Below, piece after piece: positions 25,423 through 36,144 of a stretch of 64,000 bases of DNA; the first letter of the stretch is position 1; every line of letters begins with the position of its first letter. This DNA comes from a virus, in IMG/VR virus record IMGVR_UViG_3300008113_000010, positions 62,001-126,000 of that record. One strand, 5' to 3'. Under the pieces are notes generated by a model. It did no database searches. It saw only the letters and a program-made list of their open reading frames with translations, and was not told where the DNA came from. The translations under genes were made by a program, and so were the position numbers.

Positions 25423-27261
25423 ATGGCGAACAGAAAAATATCATATACTACAAGAGATTATCAAGCAATAAGAACCGAGCTTCTTAATTACGTCAGAACA
25501 TTCTACCCTGAATTAATTCAGGACTTTAATGATGCATCTGTTTTTTCAGTGTTCTTAGACATGAATGCCGCGATTGCCGACAATTTACATTACAATATCG
25601 ATAGAAGTATTCAAGAAACAGTATTACAATACGCACAACAAAGGTCATCTGTTTATAACATAGCAAGAACTTATGGATTAAAGGTTCCTGGTCAAAGACC
25701 TTCAGTTGCACTTGTTGACTTTTCAATTACCGTTCCAGCCTTTGGAGACAAAGAAGATGAAAGATACCTCGGAGTTTTAACGAGAGGTTCACAGTTTACC
25801 GGTGGTGGGATTGTTTTTGAAAATATTAATGATATTGATTTTGCATCACCATACAACTCTCAAGGTTTTCCAAACAGATTGAAGATACCAAATTTCAACG
25901 CAAACAATGTCTTGATAAATTATACAATTACCAAGAGAGAACTTGTCGTAAATGGTATTACAAAGGTTTTCAAAAGGGTTATTACCCCGAATGATGTAAG
26001 ACCATTCTTAGAGTTATTCCTACCTGAAAAAAATGTTCTAGGTATCACAAGTGTATTGTTGAAAAATGGAACTGAATATACTAACATCCCTTCAGTTGCT
26101 GAATTCTTGGGGGCACAGAATAGGTGGTATGAAGTTGACTCATTGGCCGAAGACAGAATCTTTGTTGAAGACCCGACCAAAGTTTCAGACCAGCCTGGTA
26201 TAAAAGTAGGAAGATATATTCAAACTCAGAATAGGTTTATTTCAGAATACACAGCCGAAGGATTCAAAAAATTAACTTTCGGAGGCGGAACAAATACCGC
26301 ACAAGATGCATTAGATGAATTTACAACTTTAGGTTTGACTGCTGAAATACAAAGATACTCTAATAATATGTCTTTGGGTGCGGCTTTAGTCCCTAATTCG
26401 ACACTGTTTATTCAATATAGAATCGGTGGTGGATTGGCAACAAACTTGGGAACAAATGTAATCAATCAAATCGGAACGGTTTCGTTTTATGTTAACGGAC
26501 CATCAGAATCGACTAATTCGTCAGTGGTTAACTCATTGAGATGTAATAACGTAACAGCAGCTGTTGGAGGTGCTGGAGTTCCAACAGTAGAAGAGGTTAG
26601 AAACTATGTTTCATTCAACTTTTCGGCACAAAAAAGAGCTGTTACGGTTCAAGATTATGAATCATTGATAAGAACAATGCCATCACAATATGGTGCACCT
26701 GCCAAAGTTTCAATTACCGAAAATGATAATAAGATTCTCATCCAATTATTATCATATGACACCTCAGGAAAACTAACAAGTATTGTCTCAAACACGTTGA
26801 GACAAAATGTTGCAACTTATCTTTCTAATTACAGAATGATGAACGACTATATTTCGATTTTGACTGCAGAAGTAATTGACCTTTCTTTTGAAATTTCAAT
26901 TGTTCTCGACTCCGCACAAAATTCAGGACAAGTTATTACCGCTGTAGTGGATAGAATCTCTGCATACATGGACCCACTCGGAAGAGAAATGGGTCAGAAT
27001 GTAAATTTATCTGAACTCGAAAGTATTGTTCAAAACCAAAACGGAGTTCTGACAGTTGCTGACGTAAAAGTTTTTAATAAAGTAGGTGGTCAATATTCTT
27101 CAGCCGAAACGTCAATGGAATATTCAGACCCAGAAACAAAACAGATACAACCTGTAGACAATACAATCTTTGCACAACCCTCACAGGTTTACCAAGTTAG
27201 ATACCCAACAAAAGATATCAAAATCTTAGTTAAGAATTTCCAATCTGTAACCTTTTCTTAA
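25423..27261 (+). CDS. Baseplate wedge protein gp6-like (baseplate J family)
   Basis: A 612-residue protein (T4 gp6 is 660). The N-terminus MANRKISYTTRDYQAI with IRTELLNYVRTFYPEL and DFNDASVFSVFLDMNAAIAD is characteristic of gp6 of T4-like phages. The middle carries beta-rich receptor-like segments, and QKRAVTVQDYESLIRTMPSQ (about 402-421) is the baseplate-J motif, followed by a ferredoxin-like C-terminal part with INLSELESIV-type helices (here VNLSELESIVQNQNGVL). gp6 dimers form the iris-like ring of the wedge that triggers sheath contraction. The position just after gp25 supports the call. Confidence 0.88.
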   Translation: MANRKISYTTRDYQAIRTELLNYVRTFYPELIQDFNDASVFSVFLDMNAAIADNLHYNIDRSIQETVLQYAQQRSSVYNIARTYGLKVPGQRPSVALVDFSITVPAFGDKEDERYLGVLTRGSQFTGGGIVFENINDIDFASPYNSQGFPNRLKIPNFNANNVLINYTITKRELVVNGITKVFKRVITPNDVRPFLELFLPEKNVLGITSVLLKNGTEYTNIPSVAEFLGAQNRWYEVDSLAEDRIFVEDPTKVSDQPGIKVGRYIQTQNRFISEYTAEGFKKLTFGGGTNTAQDALDEFTTLGLTAEIQRYSNNMSLGAALVPNSTLFIQYRIGGGLATNLGTNVINQIGTVSFYVNGPSESTNSSVVNSLRCNNVTAAVGGAGVPTVEEVRNYVSFNFSAQKRAVTVQDYESLIRTMPSQYGAPAKVSITENDNKILIQLLSYDTSGKLTSIVSNTLRQNVATYLSNYRMMNDYISILTAEVIDLSFEISIVLDSAQNSGQVITAVVDRISAYMDPLGREMGQNVNLSELESIVQNQNGVLTVADVKVFNKVGGQYSSAETSMEYSDPETKQIQPVDNTIFAQPSQVYQVRYPTKDIKILVKNFQSVTFS

Positions 27262-27334
27262 TTAGTTTATTTCGTAATCAATTCACTTATTTTTAAGTGG
27301 TGTGTGATTTCGTCTTTGAAAATTACAGTTAAAC

Positions 27335-27342
27335 TATTTATT
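27335..27342 (+). promoter_or_regulatory. Variant late promoter box TATTTATT
   Basis: TATTTATT 13 bases before the ATG at 27356, in the 94-base gap after the gp6-like gene. The gap also holds a 6-bp hairpin (27284-27289 with 27294-27299) with no T-run after it. Confidence 0.4.
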
Positions 27343-27355
27343 GAAAAACTAGTTG

Positions 27356-30300
27356 ATGGGTCAATCCTATAGAATAAGAACCGAATTAGGTGTAAACAAA
27401 ACAATTAATGTTCAACTCGACCAAGACTTTGAATTTTTAGAAATTCTGTCTTTGACAATACAACAAACGGATGTTTATATAAGAGCTTGTGCTGATTACG
27501 GTGTGGTTGTAGGAAGAGTTACTGCTAATAACGGATTTGGATTACCCAACGCAAGGGTCTCGGTTTTTGTTCCTATCACTGAGGTAGACCAATCGAACCC
27601 TATCATTTCAAGTATATATCCTTATAAGTCTCCTGAAGACAAAAATGAAGATGGATATCGATACAATCTCCTACCTTACGAAAGGTCACATAGCGGACAC
27701 AATCCTACAGGAACTTTACCAAGTAGGCTTGATGCATTGACCGCGTCTACGGTTGTTGAGTTATACGATAGGTATTACAAATTTACCGCAAAAACAAACG
27801 AAAGTGGGGACTACATGATAATGGGAGTTCCGGTTGGTAATCAACAATTTGTGATGGACGTTGATTTGTCGGACATGGGTGAATTCTCATTGACACCACA
27901 AGATTTAATTAGAATTGGAAGGGCAACGGAATCACAAGTGGCGGGAAATAGATTTAGAAGCTCAACTGATTTGAATTCTCTTCCTCAAATTGTAAATTTG
28001 AATAGAACAATTGAAGTTAGTCCTTTATGGGGTGACCCTGATGTTTGTCAAATAGCAATCAACCGACTTGATTTTGATTTGAGGGATGATGCAAACATTG
28101 ACATACAGCCTACTTCTGTTTTCATGGGTTCGGTTTATTCCACACCTGACAAGTTTAGGTTAAGACCCGATTTGAAATTAGGTTCTATAACAATAAGGGG
28201 TGGTAAACCGAGAGATAATTTCGGTAACCTATGTTCACTTGTTGCAGGACCTGGTCAAATACTTGCAGTAAGACAAACAATTAATACTGACTTGAGCGGC
28301 AATCCAATTCTTGAAGAATACAGATTGGAACAAAGTGGAAATTTAATAGACGAAAATGGGGTATGGTTGGTAGAACTCCCAATGAATTTGGATTATTTAG
28401 TCACAAACGAGTTTGGTGAAAAAATTCTATCAAACGACCCAACGATTGGAATTCCCACTAAGGGAAAATATAGATTTAAAATTAAATGGCAACAATCAAA
28501 TAGTCTAAGTGAATCTGTCAAAAGACCGTATTTTTTAGTTCCAAACGTTAGAGAGTATGGTTGGAGTAGCACTGCGGTTGACCCAAACAATCCTAATGTT
28601 AACCCTCCTTTACAACAAAGAAATCAACTAAAAAGTTCTTATTATTTTGGGCTAGATTGGTCAGGTTATACTAACGGGTTTTCTGTTCAGGACGCAACAA
28701 CAAAACTTAATGAGATGATAAACTGTGAAGACACATTTTATCAATTCGAATATAATAGAGTTTATACAGTTTCAGGTTTGATAGACCAATATAAAGATGG
28801 GGGTAGAGGAAGGTTTATAGGAATCAAAGAAATTGATGATGATTCATGTTCTGACACAGTGAATAAATTTCCGGTAAACGAAGGGTTCAAAAACTTTGAC
28901 TTTTTATTTTTTATTGTCTCACTTTTACTTCAACTCCTTCAGATTGTTTCAATCCCACTTTTAATTGCACTCCATTTTATAGTCTTCTTTTTAAATCTTT
29001 TGTTGGGTTTGAAAAATATCCTTATTGGTTTATTTGCGGCTTTAGTTGGATATCATTTATACCTTTTCGGAAAAGGTGTTATTAAAGGTATTAAACTTTA
29101 TATTGAAGCTGGTAAGTTAACTGCGGCTGGTGCAAACTTGGTTGGAACTGGAGTTGCATCTATTGCTGGTGCTGCTTTAAAATTTTTGGCAGGTCAAAAA
29201 ACTACAGAAGCAAAAGATACTTTAGCAATTGCAGGGAAAAACTTAGCAATTTCAATAAAATATGGATTATCTATTTTTGCTATAAATAAAATATACCAAA
29301 TTTTCCGAGGTCAGAAAATAAAAGTTATATCCCTACCGGTATTAACATATCCAGACTGCCAAGGTTGCGAGTGTAAACCAAAAGATATATCTCAAGACCA
29401 ATCATTAACATCAAGTCAAAGTGGATTACTCTCAAGATTCTCAGATTCAATTCAATATTATGAAAAATTATTAGCAAGCCCTTATGTTCAGTCGTTCGAT
29501 GAGGATAGTAGAGATGCGGTGGCACTTGCATTCGCAAGTGCTGCGGGTGGAAATGACGGTGACCCATTCAGTAGAAACTCATACAAGGTTATGGATTCAG
29601 GGGATGATGGTAGTATTTTTATAGATGGTTGTCCTGTTGATTTTTTCGCTTACTCAAATTATCTCCCCTTAGGTGAAAGAGTTAATATTTTTAACACGAG
29701 AAAAAAATATTTTGATGGTGTTAATCGTATCAAAGTTACATTTAATTCACCAAATAATTTGGTTAATCACTTGGATAATACACTTACAATCTTTTTGTCA
29801 GACAAACTTGAAACTGGCACATTGTTAAGTTTTGTTAACCCCTTAGATACAACCGACGTTAACTTTAATTTCACAGGAAATACACCACAAACAAGTGGTA
29901 TTTATGGACAGGCTCTTAATCCTGGTCCATCAACATATAATGTGGGATATTGTGACCCTAACAACCCTTATAGTAACCTCACAACAACCTACCAATTAAA
30001 TAGAGGTTCCGAGATAACGGGGTATACATATCCGGCGGATATCGAATATTATCAAGTAATTACTGCACTAACAATAAATCAAGCGATAAACTTATTTGGT
30101 GGAGCTCCAGATGAATCTTTACCGCAAATTGTAAATTCAGGGACGGTTATTATTGGAAATAATCAGAAACACATTAAAATTCTTGGTATTTGTATCAACA
30201 CTGGTTGGCTCAACGGATATTACACCAACGAAATTCCTTATTCACAAATTTTCCAAGATTATGGAAATCAGTATATCACAATCTTACAAAGAGGTGTTGA

Positions 30301-32410
30301 CCCGTATTCACCAACCTACGTGAACAAATACGGTTTAGGAGTTCTTTTTGGTTTCAATGACCCTGATGCATTAACCTTGACCGCAGAAACAAGACTTAAT
30401 ATTCCAATCCAGAAACTTAATTCCAATATAATGAGCGTTCAACCATTCACACAAAATGGTCAATCTGAAATATTTTACCCATCTCATTTCTTCAGGGGTG
30501 GTATAAATAACACGACTGAAATAGGAAAACAGTGGTCAGCATTCACAACTTTCAACGTGGGATATTATAGTAGTTTGGATAGAACAACTAATCCATCTGG
30601 TTCATTAGATTTTTCAAACGGAGTCGTTTCTAGCCCATATAATGGTGCATACTCATCTATTGTAACAACACCTTCACAACGTGTTGGAAAATATAATACA
30701 GCTGAAGATATTTCTGGTGCAGCTTTCTTTTATGTTCAAGAATCTGGAAGGAGACCCAAAGATGTAGAAATAACCTATTACACAAATGTGTTCTTACCAT
30801 CATTTACAGGTAATCCAATGAATATTTCCACTAACACTCTAAATGTGATGAGAACCGACAGATTACCCTCTTCAGATAACTTGGATGGTGGAACTTGGAC
30901 ATTGAATCCCGCTTTGTTACAACAAAACATTGGTTTTGCAATTTATCAAATCTCTGCGTATGGTGAAGGTGCAATTTCAGTGGATGCTTACAGCACAGGT
31001 GCGGACATAACAACCGCAGATATTGTAGGACAATACAGTTACACCAACGTTATAGATACATTAAATCTTTGTTCACAAATAGTTTCACTCAAATGTTACG
31101 AGGGAAATGGAACGACATTTAAAGTGAATACAGGATGCACTGAAACTGATGCAGTAGTAAGCGGATGTTACCAGTTCTTACGAAGACCACTTTTGGATAT
31201 TGGAAAAGATATTAGAAATTTTAATGAGTGGGCATATAGATTCCGATTTAACTATGGTTTGTGTAGAGGGGTTTTGTCTCAATCATTTACGAATAATTGG
31301 ATAAACGGTTCTTTATTTATGTTCCCAATCCAAATAGATGTATTTTTTGATTTGAACAATAAACCTTTGGCACCAAAGTATCCTTCAAGGTTAACTTATT
31401 TTGATAGTGATACAAACAATTTTTATTTTAGAAGTAGTCCATTTTTAAGTGGTTCAACATCTTCGAGATTTATAGGTTCCCCCGCAAATACATTAGGGCC
31501 ACAATATTCAATTAATTCGAGAAATCTTTTATTTCCAACAACAATCATAAATTTGGGTATGAAGGATTCGTTTTACCAAGAAATTATAATGGAGGCATCC
31601 GCAAAGGCTTATGTGATGTCAAATCTGAATCCTACAAGTTACTCCGACACATCAGATATTGTAAACCTATTTGTTCTTTCTAGAATCACGAGTGCGACTT
31701 TCTTACAACAAATGTTGGGATTGAGAGATAACTCAATCAATAGTTTATTCACGAGGTCATCGACAGTTGGAATTATTCAACCTAAGAATAGGGTGGATGC
31801 CGACTTGGTTCAAATGATGTCAATTAATAGTGAAATTGGAATAGTTCCTTTCAGCACAGAATTTTATCCTTTTGATGCAAATGACCCGAACAATGCTGTT
31901 GTAGTTTTACAAACCGCAGGTAATAATGTTATGGGAATATTCTTCTCATCCTCAACTGCAGATTTACAGATAAAAGACTATATTTCACCAGGGGTTATTA
32001 ACTTCAGACCAGCATCTAACGCAAATGCACTGACATATCCTTTCGGTATTAAATCACAAAGAGTTCCTTTTTATCAGTGGGGTTTAGAAGGCGGTAATTC
32101 AATTTTTGGAACTGAAAAAAATAATTGGAAAACGAACATATCAGATGGTATTATCTCTTACGAATATCAATCTTTGAGTAGAAGATTTACGAATGCACCA
32201 TCTTATTTCAGTGGTTCATACAACAACGTAAGTGACATATATCAAAGAGGTTATATTTTTGCTGTTAACCAAAACCAACAATATTCTGCAACGGCTGGAA
32301 CTTGGACAAACAATTTTATGATTGGTGCTCCAAACCAGTTTTACTTTGGATTAGTTGCAGGTGCGTCTGCTTTGGATAAATTTAAGACAAAATATAGTGC
32401 AGATGAATAA
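27356..32410 (+). CDS. Large baseplate-region protein with an internal membrane-like segment
   Basis: A 1684-residue protein of unassigned family. I start at ATG 27356 (MGQSYRIRTELG), not at the TTG just before. The N-terminal 60 residues are followed by a carboxypeptidase-regulatory-like beta-sandwich (about 60-180: VVVGRVTANNGFGLPNARVS, then TAKTNESGDYMIMGVPVGNQ). Residues about 514-615 are strongly hydrophobic (FLFFIVSLLLQLLQIVSIPL, FIVFFLNLLLGLKNILIGLF, then a Gly/Ala-rich helix) and look like two to four membrane helices. A Cys cluster (CQGCECKP, about 668-675) follows. The rest is beta-rich and Asn/Gly-rich. It lies between gp6 and other wedge-region genes and overlaps the next gene by 8 bases. 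A wedge or host-contact role is inferred; membrane insertion is possible. Confidence 0.55.
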   Translation: MGQSYRIRTELGVNKTINVQLDQDFEFLEILSLTIQQTDVYIRACADYGVVVGRVTANNGFGLPNARVSVFVPITEVDQSNPIISSIYPYKSPEDKNEDGYRYNLLPYERSHSGHNPTGTLPSRLDALTASTVVELYDRYYKFTAKTNESGDYMIMGVPVGNQQFVMDVDLSDMGEFSLTPQDLIRIGRATESQVAGNRFRSSTDLNSLPQIVNLNRTIEVSPLWGDPDVCQIAINRLDFDLRDDANIDIQPTSVFMGSVYSTPDKFRLRPDLKLGSITIRGGKPRDNFGNLCSLVAGPGQILAVRQTINTDLSGNPILEEYRLEQSGNLIDENGVWLVELPMNLDYLVTNEFGEKILSNDPTIGIPTKGKYRFKIKWQQSNSLSESVKRPYFLVPNVREYGWSSTAVDPNNPNVNPPLQQRNQLKSSYYFGLDWSGYTNGFSVQDATTKLNEMINCEDTFYQFEYNRVYTVSGLIDQYKDGGRGRFIGIKEIDDDSCSDTVNKFPVNEGFKNFDFLFFIVSLLLQLLQIVSIPLLIALHFIVFFLNLLLGLKNILIGLFAALVGYHLYLFGKGVIKGIKLYIEAGKLTAAGANLVGTGVASIAGAALKFLAGQKTTEAKDTLAIAGKNLAISIKYGLSIFAINKIYQIFRGQKIKVISLPVLTYPDCQGCECKPKDISQDQSLTSSQSGLLSRFSDSIQYYEKLLASPYVQSFDEDSRDAVALAFASAAGGNDGDPFSRNSYKVMDSGDDGSIFIDGCPVDFFAYSNYLPLGERVNIFNTRKKYFDGVNRIKVTFNSPNNLVNHLDNTLTIFLSDKLETGTLLSFVNPLDTTDVNFNFTGNTPQTSGIYGQALNPGPSTYNVGYCDPNNPYSNLTTTYQLNRGSEITGYTYPADIEYYQVITALTINQAINLFGGAPDESLPQIVNSGTVIIGNNQKHIKILGICINTGWLNGYYTNEIPYSQIFQDYGNQYITILQRGVDPYSPTYVNKYGLGVLFGFNDPDALTLTAETRLNIPIQKLNSNIMSVQPFTQNGQSEIFYPSHFFRGGINNTTEIGKQWSAFTTFNVGYYSSLDRTTNPSGSLDFSNGVVSSPYNGAYSSIVTTPSQRVGKYNTAEDISGAAFFYVQESGRRPKDVEITYYTNVFLPSFTGNPMNISTNTLNVMRTDRLPSSDNLDGGTWTLNPALLQQNIGFAIYQISAYGEGAISVDAYSTGADITTADIVGQYSYTNVIDTLNLCSQIVSLKCYEGNGTTFKVNTGCTETDAVVSGCYQFLRRPLLDIGKDIRNFNEWAYRFRFNYGLCRGVLSQSFTNNWINGSLFMFPIQIDVFFDLNNKPLAPKYPSRLTYFDSDTNNFYFRSSPFLSGSTSSRFIGSPANTLGPQYSINSRNLLFPTTIINLGMKDSFYQEIIMEASAKAYVMSNLNPTSYSDTSDIVNLFVLSRITSATFLQQMLGLRDNSINSLFTRSSTVGIIQPKNRVDADLVQMMSINSEIGIVPFSTEFYPFDANDPNNAVVVLQTAGNNVMGIFFSSSTADLQIKDYISPGVINFRPASNANALTYPFGIKSQRVPFYQWGLEGGNSIFGTEKNNWKTNISDGIISYEYQSLSRRFTNAPSYFSGSYNNVSDIYQRGYIFAVNQNQQYSATAGTWTNNFMIGAPNQFYFGLVAGASALDKFKTKYSADE

Positions 32411-34097
32411 CTATAAAATTATACCGAGTAGTCTGACTTTCCAAAGTGCTCCTTTTGTTGACCAGGAAATCACCTTGACCTTACAAGAAAAACAACAAGA
32501 AATTACTGAATATGATAGAAGTCAAACAATAAGTTTAGCTCAGGTTTATGACGATGAGAGACAGGAATCTACAGTCTTCAGACCGACATTCAAACTTAGT
32601 TATTTGTATTCCAACACTTATACAGGAACAACTGAATACATTCCATTTAGAAATAATCTGTTTTATGTAAACCCTGAGGTTTCAACGGTCAGCACAATTT
32701 GGAAAGGATTCCCTCAGTTTTATGAGTTTGATTTCTACAGACCCGATGTTAAAGACCAACATTTTCCATATAAATCTAAAAGTGCTTATACCTACAATTG
32801 GACATATTATCTAACATATCCTTACGAAAACCAATATAATAAACAATTAACATATTATTCTAATAACACACCAATCAATTGGGTTGCAGGAGACGGAATT
32901 CCATTTGAAATATTTAACTCACAACAAAATGGTGACAACATAATAAGTTTTAGATGTATTGCTCCTCATGGAGTTTTACCTAATGAATATGTCGAACTAT
33001 CACTCACATATAGGAATGAAAAGATTTTCCAAGTATATTCTTTAGGTAACGGATTAGTTGAATCTGACCCTTATATCTTCAATGTTTTAAATGTTGGATA
33101 CACTGGCTCTACTTTCAACAACGGAACTAGAGGAACTTTTAAAAGAGTTATCAATCCAGATAATCTTAATGAGACTAAATCGAAATACTACATCAAAAAA
33201 CTAAAGGTTGTGACAAATTTGGACGATATCATTGTAACAAAAGCTGGTTTTGAAAAAAATGTTTTTGGTGAAGAAAGAAAATTTGAATACAGTTCGATTA
33301 CTCCCAATAAAGTCACGAGGGTTTCTCAGAAGACAAGTAGTAACGCTTATTCGTTCACGTCCGCATACGATTTGGATTTCGCTTCCCTAAAAGATAACAA
33401 CGGTAGACCGTTAAACGAGATTAATCTAACTGTGATAAATAAAGGTTATTCAGGTTATTTCAATCAGCCTAATAATGGTGTCGGAATAAAACAGGGATGG
33501 GAATTCAATCTTTCAAAAAATATTAATCCGTGGTGGGATTTGAATAACACACAGTCAAACTCATCTATTCAAACATCAGCATATACTTTGACAAGTGGTG
33601 TAACAAAGACATTCACTTATAATTTAGACTTGAAAAGAGCAGATGTTATTGATGGTGATTTTTGTGAGTGGAATGATTATGAACAAATCGAAAGGGTCAT
33701 ATCAAAATACTATCAAAAAATAAAATACAATCAAAGTGTGTTTCAAACAACAAATAACAGTAATACGAACTCACCTGGTTTTTACTATGAGCCACATATC
33801 CCTATGACCATAAGAATATTTTCAGATTACATCGAAACAGGAAATGTCGACGCGATTGAGAATATACCAAGCTGGGCTTTTTATTCTACCCAAGACAGAG
33901 AATTCAGATGGAGAGACCTATACACATATGGATTCAAAGATAGTTCAAACAGGGGTGTGGATTATCCTTTCTTTAACACGGCGCATTACCCTTTTGTATC
34001 TGCCGTATTTAGATTAATACCTGAGGGAATAGATTACAATGAATCTATTTTAGGTGTAGATGAACCAATTAAACCTTTGATAGATGGATGTGAATAA
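32403..34097 (+). CDS. Baseplate-region structural protein, function unknown
   Basis: A 564-residue protein. The start is ATG 32403 (MNNYKIIPSSLTFQSAPFVD), which overlaps the previous stop by 8 bases. In-frame codons further upstream would overlap the previous gene much more. It is beta-rich and aromatic (many Tyr, Phe, Trp), with few helices and no membrane segment. Recognisable blocks are LTLQEKQQEITEYDRSQTIS near the N-terminus and a C-terminal WRDLYTYGFKDSSNRGVDYP. I do not recognise a family. It is flanked by overlapping structural genes on both sides, so a virion role in baseplate or proximal fibre is likely. Confidence 0.6.
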   Translation: MNNYKIIPSSLTFQSAPFVDQEITLTLQEKQQEITEYDRSQTISLAQVYDDERQESTVFRPTFKLSYLYSNTYTGTTEYIPFRNNLFYVNPEVSTVSTIWKGFPQFYEFDFYRPDVKDQHFPYKSKSAYTYNWTYYLTYPYENQYNKQLTYYSNNTPINWVAGDGIPFEIFNSQQNGDNIISFRCIAPHGVLPNEYVELSLTYRNEKIFQVYSLGNGLVESDPYIFNVLNVGYTGSTFNNGTRGTFKRVINPDNLNETKSKYYIKKLKVVTNLDDIIVTKAGFEKNVFGEERKFEYSSITPNKVTRVSQKTSSNAYSFTSAYDLDFASLKDNNGRPLNEINLTVINKGYSGYFNQPNNGVGIKQGWEFNLSKNINPWWDLNNTQSNSSIQTSAYTLTSGVTKTFTYNLDLKRADVIDGDFCEWNDYEQIERVISKYYQKIKYNQSVFQTTNNSNTNSPGFYYEPHIPMTIRIFSDYIETGNVDAIENIPSWAFYSTQDREFRWRDLYTYGFKDSSNRGVDYPFFNTAHYPFVSAVFRLIPEGIDYNESILGVDEPIKPLIDGCE

Positions 34098-35016
34098 ATT
34101 TCAAATTTTAAGAGAGGGGGGAATATCCAAACAAATTAATATTCCGATTCAGATGACTTGGGATTATTTGGGTTTGGATGACTCTATTGATGAATATGAA
34201 ACTCAAATAGTTAAAGAGGTTATTGGTGATGGTAGAGACTTTGAGGTAACAAGATTTAGTCACGCCCCACATAACAGCCCCTCAATCTTTATCAATCCAA
34301 CGACGGGCCAAGTAACTCAATCAAATATAGTTGGAGGTTCAGACTCTACTGTATGTAATTATGAATTTTATTTTTATTCAGGTGGTTCGATTAATGATTT
34401 GAATAATTGGCAGATTAACTACTTAGGAGAAGGATTTACACCTCAAGACTTATACTACTATAATAACTCATTTACGAACTCGTTTTTTAAGTTGGACCTT
34501 TATGACACTCCTGATGAAAAAAGACAAACAAACTACCTAACAATCATCATACCAACCCAACAAGGTCTGAAGATGGACACTCGAATGCAAAGAGCCACAG
34601 TCTCAGTAAAGAAACCAAAGTTTATTTTGGATTTCATCGGAGACAAAGAGGGTTTCTTTATCTACTGGTTAAAGAAAAGAGAATTTTTGAACATATCAAC
34701 ATTCTATATGTCAGCCAAGTTTTATAACGCAGGAACTGGTCAATTTACCAAAATGATGACAGGTAGAGGATGGGACCCTCAAAGTTCGACTCCTCCTTGT
34801 CAACAACAATGGCCAACTCCATTTAATGTTGATAGAACCTTGGGACCACAGTCATGTATGTCGGTAGGAGAAAGAAATACATTCGACAACACACAATATT
34901 TTTATTACACAGTTCAAATAGATTATCCAACACAAACATATCAGGTGTATAATACTGCTGGACAAAGATTGGGAACAAGTATACCCATAAAATGGTTTGA
35001 ATATATAAATCCATGA
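34084..35016 (+). CDS. Baseplate-region structural protein, function unknown
   Basis: A 310-residue protein starting at ATG 34084, 14 bases inside the previous gene. The opening (MDVNKFQILREGGISKQINI, PIQMTWDYLGLDDSI) and the middle (KPKFILDFIGDKEGFFIYWL) look well ordered. The C-terminus has an extended strand region rich in Tyr, Gln and Thr. Its length is near that of T4 gp8 (334 residues), a wedge protein found in a similar position, but I see no motif that supports this. The stop overlaps the next start by four bases, so it is translated with its neighbours. Confidence 0.6.
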   Translation: MDVNKFQILREGGISKQINIPIQMTWDYLGLDDSIDEYETQIVKEVIGDGRDFEVTRFSHAPHNSPSIFINPTTGQVTQSNIVGGSDSTVCNYEFYFYSGGSINDLNNWQINYLGEGFTPQDLYYYNNSFTNSFFKLDLYDTPDEKRQTNYLTIIIPTQQGLKMDTRMQRATVSVKKPKFILDFIGDKEGFFIYWLKKREFLNISTFYMSAKFYNAGTGQFTKMMTGRGWDPQSSTPPCQQQWPTPFNVDRTLGPQSCMSVGERNTFDNTQYFYYTVQIDYPTQTYQVYNTAGQRLGTSIPIKWFEYINP

Positions 35017-36119
35017 GTCAAGATTACTATAAGGTTATTATTTCACCTGAGACCGTAAAAGGGGATATTGCTGTTGTAAATTACAATAATACTTCAGTCG
35101 GTGTATATTCTGCAATGACCAAGGTTGTGAGTTCAGGACCTGGTGGGTCCTCGTTATTGAAGGAGGTGTCGGTTCCGATATTACTTAGACAAAGTGCGGT
35201 TGATTGTGGCTATTATAGTCCTTTTGACGGAGCGGTATTACAGAAAGATGTTGTGGCGAATTTTTTGTTCTCAGCAACTACTGGAAGTCCAATGACATAT
35301 TATGTTTATAATACTTCGGACCAATTCCAAAATTTCTTGCAGCTCTCTGCCTACAGAGTCGATTGGGGTGATAATTCACCAAAACAATCAATTACAAATT
35401 ATGCACCCAATTCAATAAACCATACATATCCCACTCCGCCAGTTGGAACTACAAAAGATTACAAAATCACGTTGGAACAAATCAACCCTTGGGGTGTAAC
35501 AACTGTCACTAAAACAATTTCAGTTCCTTACAGTAAAGTAACAATATTCAATCCACAAGGTGAATGTTTCTTTGCACCATCATTTGGTAATTGGATTGGA
35601 ACCCCTGTTTCATATGATTATATATTTTCAGGTGATGCAGAAAACAATGTTCAAGACCAAGTGAGTTCGAAATATATAACAATTCCGTTTACGGTGTCAG
35701 GGGTAAGTAGGTCTAGAATCACAGAATTGAAACCTTACGGTAATTTAACAATTAATCAAAGAATCAATTTACCAATCATAAATAATGGGGTGCTGTGGGG
35801 TTCAATTACTAATGTTGGAAATGGTTTTACTGCTTACACTATCCAAGACACCAACTATATTGACTATGGAGATGGAACTACAATTTTCTATCAACCATCA
35901 TCTGGTTTAACCGAATATAACATAACCGCGGTGCCGATAACAAAAAATGAAACTTTGCTTAAAGTAATGGACCAACCTCAGATTCAAACAAACGTATTTG
36001 TTGAGAGAGGGAAGAACAGTGCTTACGAAAGGGTCCAAAGACTTGGTGAGGTGGACAACTTGGGTGACATGATAAACTATGGTTATGGTTTTTTTAATGT
36101 CATTAAAAAAGATACATAA
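35013..36119 (+). CDS. Structural protein with a PKD-like domain
   Basis: A 368-residue protein. Residues about 105-180 resemble a PKD (immunoglobulin-like) domain: YRVDWGDNSPKQSI, then NHTYPTPPVG and ITLEQINPWGVTTVTKTISV, which matches the family's Trp-Gly-Asp-Gly strand and the His-x-Tyr turn. A second WGDG-like turn (YIDYGDGTTIFYQ, about 290-302) suggests a further related domain. The C-terminus RVQRLGEVDNLGDMINYGYG is conserved-looking. PKD folds are common in surface and fibre proteins. It starts inside the previous stop (four-base overlap) and is followed by a TATTTATA box for the next gene. A connector or fibre-attachment role is inferred. Confidence 0.6.
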   Translation: MSQDYYKVIISPETVKGDIAVVNYNNTSVGVYSAMTKVVSSGPGGSSLLKEVSVPILLRQSAVDCGYYSPFDGAVLQKDVVANFLFSATTGSPMTYYVYNTSDQFQNFLQLSAYRVDWGDNSPKQSITNYAPNSINHTYPTPPVGTTKDYKITLEQINPWGVTTVTKTISVPYSKVTIFNPQGECFFAPSFGNWIGTPVSYDYIFSGDAENNVQDQVSSKYITIPFTVSGVSRSRITELKPYGNLTINQRINLPIINNGVLWGSITNVGNGFTAYTIQDTNYIDYGDGTTIFYQPSSGLTEYNITAVPITKNETLLKVMDQPQIQTNVFVERGKNSAYERVQRLGEVDNLGDMINYGYGFFNVIKKDT

Positions 36120-36121
36120 AC

Positions 36122-36129
36122 TATTTATA
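36122..36129 (+). promoter_or_regulatory. Candidate late promoter box TATTTATA
   Basis: Exact TATTTATA 15 bases before the ATG at 36145. The 20-base stretch 36121-36140 is identical to 3120-3139. Confidence 0.55.
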
Positions 36130-36144
36130 GAAAAATAATTTTAT

